This document shows positions 1-6,130 of a DNA stretch of 8,859 nt, one piece after another. The notes under the pieces are model-generated. The model had not been told where the DNA came from and made no database searches. It saw only the letters and a list, made by a program, of their open reading frames with translations. How positions within the stretch are numbered: position 1 is the stretch's first letter; the number at the start of each line of letters is the position of its first letter. Source of the stretch: Nitrospirota bacterium (GTDB taxonomy: Bacteria > Nitrospirota > Thermodesulfovibrionia > UBA6902 > DSMQ01); the NCBI GenBank assembly GCA_016207865.1, contig JACQZD010000055.1, positions 1 to 8,859 of the forward strand, read 5' to 3'. The position numbers were made by a program, and so were the translations under genes.

Positions 1-1
1 C

Positions 2-61
2 CAGGCTGCCGGGCTTCAGCTTCTAAAAAATTTCGGGGAAATTGTTTCTAAGAAACCGTAA
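2..61 (+). CDS. C-terminal tail of an unidentified plus-strand protein (partial)
   Basis: Reading from base 2 on the plus strand gives 19 codons and a TAA stop at 59-61. The composition is protein-like (ends ...LLKNFGEIVSKKP). The gene would begin before the window, so start, size and function are unknown. Support is indirect: the stop lies in the left arm of a perfect hairpin whose right arm holds the stop of the converging galT, which is what two convergent genes sharing a terminator would look like. The other reading frames here are not convincing. The call could be wrong because 19 codons is too short to judge coding potential. Confidence 0.45.
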   Translation, partial: QAAGLQLLKNFGEIVSKKP

Positions 62-87
62 CACATAACGCGTGACGTGTTACGGTT
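54..87. terminator. Perfect 11-bp hairpin between convergent stop codons, probable bidirectional terminator
   Basis: AACCGTAACAC (54-64) and GTGTTACGGTT (77-87) are exact reverse complements around a 12-base loop. The TAA stop of galT (80-82) is in one arm and the TAA of the putative plus-strand gene (59-61) is in the other. There is no clean run of T immediately after the stem on either strand, so intrinsic termination may be weak. It could instead be a dispersed palindromic repeat that supplies stop codons or protects 3' ends. Confidence 0.55.
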
Positions 88-1084
88 GTTCAGGCGCTTC
101 AACTTTTCTCAAAAACTCAGCGCTTTCTTCAGGCAATGCAGTATTAATAAACATTCCTGAACCGAGTTCAAAGCCCGCTGACATGGTAAGGCGCGGAACA
201 ATGCTGATGTACCAGTGAAAAAATTCCGACGTTGTATCTTTGGGCCTGTTTGAGCGTATTACAAAATTAAAATCAGGATTATCCAGGCCGAAATAAAACT
301 TTGCAAGCGTGGCCCTGAGGTTTAATGCGAGGTCTGATATCTCATCATCCGTTATTTCCGAAAAAGTTGCAAAATGCCGTTTTGGAAATATAGACGTGTG
401 GAAAGGCGAGAGTGAGGCATAAGGGTTAAAGGTCAGAAAATGGTTTGTTTCAAGAATGATTCTCGTCCCGTCTTTCTTTTCCTCTGACATGGTTTTGCAC
501 ACCATGCACTCTCCCGTAATGTCAAAAAACCTGATTGCCTCTTCCAATCTGCTCCTGATCTGGAATGGCGTAACCGGGGTTCCTACAATCTGCGAATGCG
601 GATGCTCAAGGGATGTGCCTGCGCCCTCACCGTGATTTTTAAATATAATCACATGACCTATTCTTGTGTCAGAATACAATTCTATAAACCGCCTCTTGTA
701 CGCCCTGATTATATCTGTTACATGGTTCAGCGGCAGAAGCGCTATCGGCATGTTGTGAACAGGCGTTTCAATGAGGACATCATGGAATCCAAAGCCCGTT
801 ATCGAATGCTTATAGCCGTCATTTAACCTTATCTTCTCTGTTTCCCTGTTAAGCGCGGCAAACTTATTGGGAACAACGCGGAGTTTCCAGCCGCCGTCAT
901 CTGAGATACGGAATATCTCACCCGGGGTTTTAGACTCATTGCCCGGACAAAAGGGGCAGGTGTCTACAATCTCAGGCAGCGCCTTTCTCTCCCGCCTCGT
1001 TTTAAAATCTTCAGGGCGCTTCGCCCGTTCAGTTGATATTATCACCCACTCTTTTGTAATGAGATTCAACCTTAGCTCAGGCAT
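80..1084 (-). CDS. galT: Galactose-1-phosphate uridylyltransferase (GalT)
   Basis: The 334-residue product matches the HIT-superfamily GalT fold over its whole length. GalT exchanges UMP between UDP-glucose and galactose-1-phosphate in the cytoplasm (Leloir pathway), giving glucose-1-phosphate and UDP-galactose. The active-site signature HPHSQ is at 161-165, with His163 as the expected uridylylated nucleophile. The first zinc site is visible as Cys43 and Cys46 (CPFC), His110 and His161. A second CxxC pair lies at 193-196. The ATG at 1084 gives the usual family N-terminus (MPELRLN...EWVII). No good Shine-Dalgarno precedes it, and an A/T-rich TATATT lies only 9 bases upstream, so translation could be leaderless or nearly so. 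A 214-bp gap with a repeat separates it from folK, so separate transcription is likely. Some relatives of this subgroup act on other sugar phosphates, so the exact substrate is inferred. Confidence 0.93.
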   Translation of the reverse strand: MPELRLNLITKEWVIISTERAKRPEDFKTRRERKALPEIVDTCPFCPGNESKTPGEIFRISDDGGWKLRVVPNKFAALNRETEKIRLNDGYKHSITGFGFHDVLIETPVHNMPIALLPLNHVTDIIRAYKRRFIELYSDTRIGHVIIFKNHGEGAGTSLEHPHSQIVGTPVTPFQIRSRLEEAIRFFDITGECMVCKTMSEEKKDGTRIILETNHFLTFNPYASLSPFHTSIFPKRHFATFSEITDDEISDLALNLRATLAKFYFGLDNPDFNFVIRSNRPKDTTSEFFHWYISIVPRLTMSAGFELGSGMFINTALPEESAEFLRKVEAPEQP

Positions 1085-1213
1085 ATTAATTACAATATAC
1101 CACTTAAACGGCTATAAAGCCAATTACGGAAAATTGCAAAATTAGTCCCGATATTTTGGGATTAACTTTTCAATTTGTATTAGTTGTCATTGATCTGAGA
1201 ATACCTTTAAAAA

Positions 1214-1292
1214 TGTCATTCCGGCAGGTAGTAAGCCGGAATCCATTTCCTTTAAAAAAGACGTCTGGATTCCTGCCTCCGCAGGAATGACA
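1214..1292. repeat. 79-bp palindromic intergenic repeat (MITE/REP-like)
   Basis: The ends are a perfect 9-bp inverted repeat, TGTCATTCC (1214-1222) and GGAATGACA (1284-1292). A nested pair, GGAATCCA (1238-1245) and TGGATTCC (1266-1273), is also complementary. Each side has its own hairpin: CCGGC/GCCGG on the left and TCCTGC-CTCC-GCAGGA (1271-1286) on the right. The structure is that of a non-coding dispersed palindromic element. It begins 6 bases past the folK stop, so it may end or stabilise the folK transcript. The rest of the 1085-1298 gap shows only A/T-rich sequence and a weak CCC/GGG inverted repeat near 1146-1159. Confidence 0.8.
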
Positions 1293-1298
1293 AGAACA

Positions 1299-1751
1299 TC
1301 AGAGTTCCGACAACATTGTTCTAACACTTTTTCCCAGCACCGGATGCACCTTCTCAGGCGCTATTTCTGCAAGAGGATAAAGGACAAAATACCGCTCGTG
1401 AATAAGCGGGTGCGGGATTCCAAGTTCAGGGGTTTTGATAATCAGGTCGTCATAAAATAATATGTCAATATCAATTACCCTCGGTCCCCACTGGATATTT
1501 TCTTCACGCCCTATTTCCGCTTCAATCTTTTTTATTATGCCCAGTAATTCTTCAGGGTTTTTTTCCGTCTCAGCCTCTACTGCCATATTGATAAAATCAG
1601 GCTGGTCTTTAATTCCCCACGGCTCGGTTTCAATCATTGAAGAGCGTTTGGTGATTTTTACGCCGTTTTCCGAAAGAAGGCTGACGGCCCTTTCGCAGTT
1701 TTCCTGCCTCCTGCCGAGATTAGAGCCGATGGAGAGATAAACTATGGGCAT
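1299..1751 (-). CDS. folK: 2-amino-4-hydroxy-6-hydroxymethyldihydropteridine pyrophosphokinase (HPPK)
   Basis: This cytoplasmic folate enzyme transfers pyrophosphate from ATP to 6-hydroxymethyl-7,8-dihydropterin, giving the substrate of dihydropteroate synthase. The 150-residue product is a normal single-domain length. It opens with the family N-terminus (VYLSIGSNLGRR, 4-15) and carries the HPPK signature around WGPRVIDIDILFY (88-100), including Arg91 and the Mg-binding aspartates Asp94 and Asp96. The pterin-side motif PDFIN is at 51-55, and HPLIHER at 114-120 is also typical. The ATG at 1751 is preceded by no strong ribosome-binding site. It lies 34 bases after the protease gene stop, so it is probably read from the same transcript as the DUF5678/protease pair. 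No other folate gene is next to it. Confidence 0.95.
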   Translation of the reverse strand: MPIVYLSIGSNLGRRQENCERAVSLLSENGVKITKRSSMIETEPWGIKDQPDFINMAVEAETEKNPEELLGIIKKIEAEIGREENIQWGPRVIDIDILFYDDLIIKTPELGIPHPLIHERYFVLYPLAEIAPEKVHPVLGKSVRTMLSEL

Positions 1752-1785
1752 AAATTTTCATACGGCAGATTGAAAGATGAATGCT

Positions 1786-2187
1786 TTATTTTAATCTAAA
1801 AATAACCTCTTTGCCTTTTTCATTAAAGGCAATTTCCTCAAAGTATTCAAATATTCCCTTCCTTCCAAGCAGGTTGAAACCTATATTCAGTTTTTCAGAA
1901 AAGGCAATATCTGCAATAATTTTTTCATTGCCAATCTCAATTGGAATTTTTATAACTTTTGCCGGTATGAAACTGCCGTCTCCGACTACAAAAAACTGTT
2001 CACGCGCATTATTAAGGTTAAGCGTCAGACTTTTAGCTATATCTATGTTAAAAATACTAAAGGTAGCGCCAGAGTCAACAAATGCCTCTGTTCTTATTTT
2101 TGCATTGCGAGAACCATGTAGAATTAAAGGGATTACCGGAATATACCTTTTATTTATCAGCTTATAGGGGAATATTAGAGAATGCAC
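1786..2187 (-). CDS. Retropepsin-like aspartic protease, small bacterial type
   Basis: The 133-residue product has the half-molecule organisation of retropepsin-like enzymes, which form the active site as homodimers. The catalytic motif is AFVDSGATFS (35-44), with Asp38 in D-S-G-A. A hydrophobic stretch ending GFNLLGRKGIFEYF (103-116) matches the second family landmark, the NLLGR turn followed by aromatic residues. No signal peptide or membrane segment is visible, so it is likely cytosolic. The start is GTG at 2187, inside the last codons of the DUF5678 gene (13-base overlap), with GAGGAAG about 7 bases upstream, pointing to translational coupling. The cleavage target is unknown. The tight coupling suggests that the DUF5678 protein is its partner, regulator or substrate, which is inference. 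Confidence 0.8.
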   Translation of the reverse strand: MHSLIFPYKLINKRYIPVIPLILHGSRNAKIRTEAFVDSGATFSIFNIDIAKSLTLNLNNAREQFFVVGDGSFIPAKVIKIPIEIGNEKIIADIAFSEKLNIGFNLLGRKGIFEYFEEIAFNEKGKEVIFRLK

Positions 2188-2417
2188 TCTAATTCTTCCT
2201 CTCGCGGTATCGGGGACAACATTGGGATATCGGCGGGAAACAGTTCGCGGGCTTTCTTCATAAGCGCTGATATATTATCTTTCCGGGCAAATCCTATTAA
2301 CTGACCTCCTGCAATAACAACCCATTCACCGCCATGTTTTTTAACAAATTCAGATAGATGTTCCTTGAAATATGTATCATTAGGCTCATGATAGATTGTC
2401 TTTTTTGTCGTTGGCAT
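2175..2417 (-). CDS. DUF5678 family small protein
   Basis: The 80-residue product contains the DUF5678-like core: a Gly-Glu-Trp-Val strand (GGEWVVIAGGQLIGFARKD, 29-47) followed by a helix (ISALMKKARELFP) and a short proline-rich tail (PMLSPIPREEE). The family function is not established. There is no signal peptide, membrane segment or recognisable catalytic residue. The ATG at 2417 has a good AAGGTGAT ribosome-binding site 5 bases upstream. The stop lies 13 bases inside the following protease gene, so the two are almost certainly co-translated. Proteins of this family are often found beside small aspartic proteases or toxin-antitoxin genes (from general knowledge, not checked here). Confidence 0.75.
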   Translation of the reverse strand: MPTTKKTIYHEPNDTYFKEHLSEFVKKHGGEWVVIAGGQLIGFARKDNISALMKKARELFPADIPMLSPIPREEELECIL

Positions 2418-2448
2418 TTAAATCACCTTCCTTTAGTTGACTTATTTT

Positions 2449-2476
2449 ATCATATTCGCGGGATGTTTGGTGAAAA
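2449..2476 (-). promoter_or_regulatory. Candidate promoter for the DUF5678/protease/folK unit
   Basis: On the minus strand a TATGAT -10-like box (2449-2454) is preceded, after 16 bases, by TTTTCA (2471-2476). It lies about 30 bases before the DUF5678 start. The -35 match is poor, so this is only a candidate. It would drive the two small genes and, through the 34-base gap, folK. Confidence 0.35.
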
Positions 2477-2526
2477 TTATAGAAGAAAGCTACCTGACAA
2501 AAGATGAATTATGGGCAAATTTTTAA

Positions 2527-2937
2527 TCACAATTTAGCCGGCAGTAATTTAAAATGCTTTCCATGTTTTGTTCTATATACCTTGAAGTCTTTATCTACTG
2601 TGAAAATTGTGAAAATATTCTCTGCATCGGCCGCCGCTACTACAGAGGCATCAGCTAAATCCATGGGCAGGTCTTTATATTTCCTCATAAGTTCCCTGCA
2701 GGTTCTCATTAATTGCCTGTCAAGCTGGGAAATCCCAACGATACCGCGTTCTATAAATTCCCATAGGTCATCCTGAACATTGCAGGAAAAACTGAGCAGA
2801 TAAAATGCCTCTGTCAGCACGGGCCCTGTGGTTATAAGCGGCTCATGTATTTCCTTGAAGATTTTGGTACAGATTTGATGGTTGTCATCTTCTTTATCAA
2901 AAAGTGCAACTATCGGGCCTGTATCAAGTGCGATCAA
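2527..2937 (-). CDS. PIN-domain ribonuclease toxin (VapC-type)
   Basis: The 136-residue protein spans one PIN domain, a Mg-dependent RNase that in VapC toxins cleaves tRNA or rRNA. The acidic residues expected at the active site are present: Asp5 (ALDTGPIVALF), Glu43 (VLTEAFYLL), Asp93/Asp96 (PMDLADAS) and Asp115 (FTVDKDF). It starts with TTG at 2937, supported by a strong GGAGG 7-8 bases upstream. The start overlaps the antitoxin gene by 14 bases, the usual coupling of antitoxin-then-toxin operons. The full acidic set and intact length suggest an active toxin. Its RNA target cannot be told from the sequence. Confidence 0.9.
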   Translation of the reverse strand: MIALDTGPIVALFDKEDDNHQICTKIFKEIHEPLITTGPVLTEAFYLLSFSCNVQDDLWEFIERGIVGISQLDRQLMRTCRELMRKYKDLPMDLADASVVAAADAENIFTIFTVDKDFKVYRTKHGKHFKLLPAKL

Positions 2938-3187
2938 GCCTTTTCCTCCGGAATAACTCCCGCAGTATTTCTTCGCCTCTGATTGAAAGGTCTCTTCTTC
3001 CGCTTCCTTCTTTGCCTATCAAGTCTTTAGCAAGCTCATAAGGACTGTATTTTTTGCGAGGCGCTATCCTGGAACAATAATCTTTTATAGAGTCTTTCAT
3101 AATCTTGCTTTTTGACTTACTTAGAAACCTTGCTGTTTTTTCCAGCAATTCCTCTGTTTCATTATCAAGTCTGACACTAACAGGCAT
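2924..3187 (-). CDS. Ribbon-helix-helix (CopG-type) antitoxin of the VapBC pair
   Basis: The 87-residue product has an N-terminal ribbon-helix-helix domain (about 1-42). It consists of a short strand MPVSVRLD, a helix NETEELLEKTARFLSKS, then SKSKIMKDSIKDYCSRI. The remaining basic, charged tail (43-87) is the expected toxin-wrapping region. It should bind the PIN toxin and, as a dimer, DNA. The ATG at 3187 has GGGAGG about 5 bases upstream. A good promoter with an overlapping palindrome lies directly upstream, which fits autoregulation by the antitoxin or the complex. The toxin gene follows with a 14-base overlap. Confidence 0.88.
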   Translation of the reverse strand: MPVSVRLDNETEELLEKTARFLSKSKSKIMKDSIKDYCSRIAPRKKYSPYELAKDLIGKEGSGRRDLSIRGEEILRELFRRKRLDRT

Positions 3188-3205
3188 CTATGCCTCCCTT
3201 CATTT

Positions 3206-3245
3206 GTAATACAAAATTGTATCACATAATAGTGAACTTGGTCAA
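3206..3245 (-). promoter_or_regulatory. vapBC promoter with palindromic operator over the -10 box
   Basis: On the minus strand TTGACC (3240-3245) is followed after 18 bases by TACAAT (3216-3221), a good sigma-70-type promoter just before the antitoxin start. The -10 box sits inside a perfect palindrome, ATACAA-AA-TTGTAT on the plus strand (3209-3222). The palindrome extends to 3206-3225 with one mismatched pair. An RHH antitoxin bound here would block RNA polymerase. The boxes are visible; the operator role is inferred. Confidence 0.65.
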
Positions 3246-3302
3246 GCGCCGTCTGTGTTACTTATTCTGATTTAAGGAGTTCCATAATTTAAAGACAACA
3301 AG

Positions 3303-4478
3303 CTAAATCCTTCTTTTTATCCTCTCAACCGCCTCTTTAATCCTTTTGACCGGCACTGTTAACGCAAATCTTACATAGCCTTCGCCGGGCGCGCCGAAAC
3401 CGCTGCCCGGGGTTGCAAGCACCCCGGTCTTTTCAAGGAGGTGTGCAACAAACCCGGAAGAATCAAAATTCTTGGGCGCCCTTACCCAGAGATAAAAAGT
3501 CGCCTTTGGTTTTTCAACCTCAAGCCCGATTTTTTTCAGCCCGTGATAAAGCGCATCCCTTCTTTCCTGATATCTATTCCTTATTTTCTCAAGCACAGGC
3601 TCTTCTGTATTCAGCGCCTCAAGGCCTGCCTCCTGCACGGCCTGAAATATCCCTGAATCAAGATTGGTCTTGACCTTGCCGAGCCCTGCAATAACCTTTT
3701 CATTGCCGACGGCAAAACCTATCCTCCAGCCCGTCATATTGTATGTCTTGGAAAGAGAATGAAATTCAATGCCTACGTCTTTGGCGCCGGGGATTTGCAG
3801 AAAACTCAGGGGTTTTTGATTGTTGTAATAAATCTCAGAATATGCGGCGTCATGGCACACAATTATATTGTTCTTTGCGGCAAAATTTATAATATCTTCA
3901 TAAAAACCCCTGCCAGCAACCGCAGAGGTCGGATTGTTCGGATAATTAATAAACATGAGCCTTGCCTTTTTTATAACACCCGCGGGAATTGCCTTTAAGT
4001 CAGGGAGAAAGTTATTTTTTCTTAACAAAGGCATTAAATGCGCCCTGCCTCCTGCAAAAAGGGCTGCAACAGGATAAACAGGATACCCCGGTGAAGGCAC
4101 AAGCGCAACATCTCCGGGGTTTATAAATGCAAGCGGTATATGCCCGATGCCCTCCTTAGAGCCGATAAGCGAAAGCACCTCGGTTTTCGGGTCTAAGGAA
4201 ACATGAAATCTCCTCTTATACCAGTCGGCAACCGCCTGTCTGAACGATAACATCCCTTCATAAGATGGATAGCGGTGGTGTGCGGGATTTTCAACTGCCT
4301 TTTTCATTCTTTGTACAATGTGTTCAGGCGTAGGGATGTCTGGGTCGCCGATGCTTAAATCAATCAGGTCAACGTCCTTTGCAATAGCATCCCGCTTCAT
4401 CCTGTCAATGGCCGCAAAGAGATATGGCGGAAGGTCTTTTACCCTTTTTGCAAGTTCAACTGAAATTCGTCTGCTCAA
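3303..4478 (-). CDS. dapL: LL-diaminopimelate aminotransferase (DapL)
   Basis: DapL is a PLP fold-type I aminotransferase that converts tetrahydrodipicolinate directly to LL-diaminopimelate with glutamate as amino donor. It thereby supplies lysine and peptidoglycan. The 391-residue product is full length. It shows the substrate-side motif LSIGDPDIPTPEH (41-53), HHRYPSYEGM (67-76), INYPNNPT (177-184), Asp210 and Tyr213 (CHDAAYSEIY), the PLP lysine Lys244 in SLSKTYNMTGWRIGF, and the carboxylate-binding Arg370. The match is to the prokaryotic DapL2 type. The start is TTG at 4478, favoured by GGGAGG 6 bases upstream. It has its own promoter and is not tightly linked to neighbours on either side. 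Related class I aminotransferases with other substrates are an alternative, but the GSKEGIGHIPLAF and YPSYEGM motifs favour DapL. Confidence 0.92.
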   Translation of the reverse strand: MSRRISVELAKRVKDLPPYLFAAIDRMKRDAIAKDVDLIDLSIGDPDIPTPEHIVQRMKKAVENPAHHRYPSYEGMLSFRQAVADWYKRRFHVSLDPKTEVLSLIGSKEGIGHIPLAFINPGDVALVPSPGYPVYPVAALFAGGRAHLMPLLRKNNFLPDLKAIPAGVIKKARLMFINYPNNPTSAVAGRGFYEDIINFAAKNNIIVCHDAAYSEIYYNNQKPLSFLQIPGAKDVGIEFHSLSKTYNMTGWRIGFAVGNEKVIAGLGKVKTNLDSGIFQAVQEAGLEALNTEEPVLEKIRNRYQERRDALYHGLKKIGLEVEKPKATFYLWVRAPKNFDSSGFVAHLLEKTGVLATPGSGFGAPGEGYVRFALTVPVKRIKEAVERIKRRI

Positions 4479-4535
4479 TATAATCCTCCCTTACAAGCCG
4501 TAGGCTGAATAAAATTTTAACAACAAGAATTATTT

Positions 4536-4565
4536 ATTATAAGTTGTTTTGGCAGGTAATTTCAA
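4536..4565 (-). promoter_or_regulatory. dapL promoter
   Basis: On the minus strand TTGAAA (4560-4565) and a perfect TATAAT (4536-4541) are separated by 18 bases. The -10 box ends 57 bases before the TTG start of dapL, leaving an ordinary leader with a GGGAGG ribosome-binding site. The surroundings are very A/T-rich. No strong terminator for the preceding tupC was found between 4566 and 4616. Confidence 0.65.
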
Positions 4566-4616
4566 AATTTTTTAAAATAACGCTCAGAACGAGGCAGCTT
4601 TTATTGTTTTAGTTTT

Positions 4617-5291
4617 TTATTTTTCTATAATTCTGCCGTCTTTAAGAATTAAAACTTTTGCCGCAAGTCTCTCTGCCTGCACAGCGTCATGTGCGGCTAT
4701 GATCACTGTTGTCTTCCTTCCACTGCCGCTAAGTGCAGGAGGTGATGATATATTTAAAATTATATCTTCTATAATCTCTGCATTCTCCTGATCAACCGAT
4801 GCCGTTGGTTCGTCAAGGAAAAGCACCTCAGGCTCTATGACCATTGCCCGCGCAATTCCGAGCCTCCTGGTTTCCCCGCTTGAGAGCGTGAGTGCCTTCT
4901 GACTTTTTTTATTTATCAATCCGACAAAATCCAGAACCTTGTTGGTCCTTTCTTTAACCTGATTTTTTTCTATCCCGCGAATCTTCAGGCCGTAAGCCGC
5001 ATTATTAAAAACAGTGGTATTAAAAACACCAACATCAGGAAGCATAAGGGTTATTTTTCTTTTAAGCTCCCTATCGTTTTTTATTGGTTTGCCTTCAGAG
5101 ACATAGCTGACGTTCCCTCTGTCAGGATTTTCAAGAAGAGCGCATAACCTTAGAAATGTGGATTTACCGCACCCATTATGTCCCATTAATACATAAATGC
5201 CGCCGTCATCAAAAGAAAAGGAGCATCCCTTTAAAACAGGGTGACCGTGATATTCCTTCCATATGTCTGAAACCTTTAAAGTCAGGCTCAT
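4617..5291 (-). CDS. tupC: Tungstate ABC transporter ATP-binding protein (TupC-like)
   Basis: This 224-residue ATPase would power tungstate import through TupB at the inner face of the membrane. Walker A is GHNGCGKST (37-45), the ABC signature is LSSGE (136-140), Walker B is VLFLDE (156-161), the D-loop follows (SVD, 165-167), and the H-loop His is 201. The Q-loop position reads ITLMLPDVGVFNTT, so Pro85 replaces the usual glutamine. An extra Pro/Ser/Gly-rich stretch (SSPPALSGSGRK, about 182-193) lies between the D-loop and the H-loop. Its ATG overlaps the tupB stop as ATGA, the tightest form of operon coupling. The tungstate assignment comes from the adjacent TupA-like protein. By itself the sequence would only be called an oxyanion or phosphate-type ABC ATPase. 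Confidence 0.85.
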   Translation of the reverse strand: MSLTLKVSDIWKEYHGHPVLKGCSFSFDDGGIYVLMGHNGCGKSTFLRLCALLENPDRGNVSYVSEGKPIKNDRELKRKITLMLPDVGVFNTTVFNNAAYGLKIRGIEKNQVKERTNKVLDFVGLINKKSQKALTLSSGETRRLGIARAMVIEPEVLFLDEPTASVDQENAEIIEDIILNISSPPALSGSGRKTTVIIAAHDAVQAERLAAKVLILKDGRIIEK

Positions 5292-5995
5292 GTGTTTGAA
5301 TGAAGCATTCCTTTTTTCTGAAGCATGTGAAGTATGGCATTTATGATTAATGAAATCGAAAGCAGTATAATGCCGAGGGCCACTGCAAGTTCAAAATTCC
5401 CCTTATCGGTCTCAAGGGCAATAGTCGTCGTCATGACCCTTGTATAGCCTGCAATATTACCTCCGACAATTAAGATAGCGCCGACTTCAGCCATCACCCT
5501 GCCGAATGCCGCAATCACACCTGAGATTATCCCGTACCGCGCCTCTCTCATTATGTTCAGTGTTGTCTGAAAAGGGGCGGCGCCGAGCGTTGCCGACGCC
5601 TGTCTGATAACCGGGTCCACGCTTACAATTGCCGAATGGGAAAGAGACGCCACAATCGGGAATGCAAGAATGCTTTGCGCCAGGACCATTGCAGACGGAG
5701 AATACAGCAAATCCATAAAGCCGAGGGGCCCGCTTCTTGACAACAGGAGATAGAGGAAAAGACCGACGACAACAGGAGGGAGTCCCATAAAAGTATTTGT
5801 AAGGCTGACGATAAATCCCTTTAAAGGGAACCGCGTTAATCCTGTGACTGCGCCCAGCGGAAGGCCTGTGATAATTGCAATAAAAAGCGCGGCTCCTGAC
5901 ACCTTGAGCGATAAAAATATAATGCCTAACAACTCCGCATCAAGATTGAGTATCAGGAGAAATGCCTTGTTAAAACCTTCTGTTATTGAATCCAT
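5288..5995 (-). CDS. tupB: Tungstate ABC transporter permease (TupB-like)
   Basis: The product is an inner-membrane permease of the BPD_transp_1 fold with about five to six hydrophobic segments. They lie near residues 12-50, 62-88, 103-125, 157-180 and 203-225. The cytoplasmic coupling (EAA) loop is ASATLGAAPFQTTLNIMREARYGIISG (134-160 counted from a TTG 3 bases upstream), followed by the family stretch FGRVMAEVGAILIVGGN. I place the start at ATG 5995 rather than the adjacent TTG at 5998, because the only ribosome-binding-like sequence (CAGGT) is correctly spaced for the ATG and too close for the TTG. That gives 235 residues, the normal length for TupB. The stop overlaps the tupC start. A 96-bp palindromic repeat separates it from tupA, so it may be expressed at a different level from the binding protein. 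Confidence 0.88.
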   Translation of the reverse strand: MDSITEGFNKAFLLILNLDAELLGIIFLSLKVSGAALFIAIITGLPLGAVTGLTRFPLKGFIVSLTNTFMGLPPVVVGLFLYLLLSRSGPLGFMDLLYSPSAMVLAQSILAFPIVASLSHSAIVSVDPVIRQASATLGAAPFQTTLNIMREARYGIISGVIAAFGRVMAEVGAILIVGGNIAGYTRVMTTTIALETDKGNFELAVALGIILLSISLIINAILHMLQKKGMLHSNT

Positions 5996-6013
5996 CAATT
6001 ACCTGTGGTTTTT

Positions 6014-6109
6014 TGTCATTGCGAGCGAAGCAAAGCAATCCCATTGTCTTCAATATCGTAATATTTGCTTTGAGATTGCTTCTGCCGATGTTTCGGCCTC
6101 GCAATGACA
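6014..6109. repeat. 96-bp palindromic repeat inside the tup operon
   Basis: The ends form a perfect 12-bp inverted repeat, TGTCATTGCGAG (6014-6025) and CTCGCAATGACA (6098-6109). Inside, AGCAATC (6034-6040) and GATTGCT (6074-6080) are also complementary. No coding frame is supported. It is the kind of non-autonomous palindromic element dispersed in many bacterial genomes (general knowledge). It fills most of the tupA-tupB gap and, once transcribed, would fold into a long hairpin that could attenuate or protect the mRNA. Its sequence differs from the repeat at 1214-1292. Confidence 0.8.
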
Positions 6110-6130
6110 TTTTCAGAGTTGTATGATTTC

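Noticed and set aside
596..1145. Plus-strand open frames at 596-826 and 867-1145
   Set aside because: They lie antisense to the well-supported galT, have no family resemblance, and are shadow frames of its codons.
1143..1162. Weak inverted repeat AGTCCC/GGGATT between galT and the repeat as a terminator or riboswitch
   Set aside because: The stem is 6 bp with a wobble pair and an 8-base loop, without a convincing T-run or any known riboswitch core.
4500..4616. Rho-independent terminator after tupC
   Set aside because: The region is A/T-rich but I found only 3-bp stems and one weak AACAAC/GTTGTT pair with an 18-base loop. That is not enough to call a terminator.
5844..6107. 87-residue plus-strand frame running from tupB into the palindromic repeat
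   Set aside because: It is antisense to tupB and its end is repeat sequence. Such repeat-derived tails are common artefacts of automatic gene calls.
5999..6130. CRISPR or tandem repeat in the tupA-tupB gap
   Set aside because: The repeated units are inverted, not direct, and form one palindrome. There is no regularly spaced repeat-spacer pattern.
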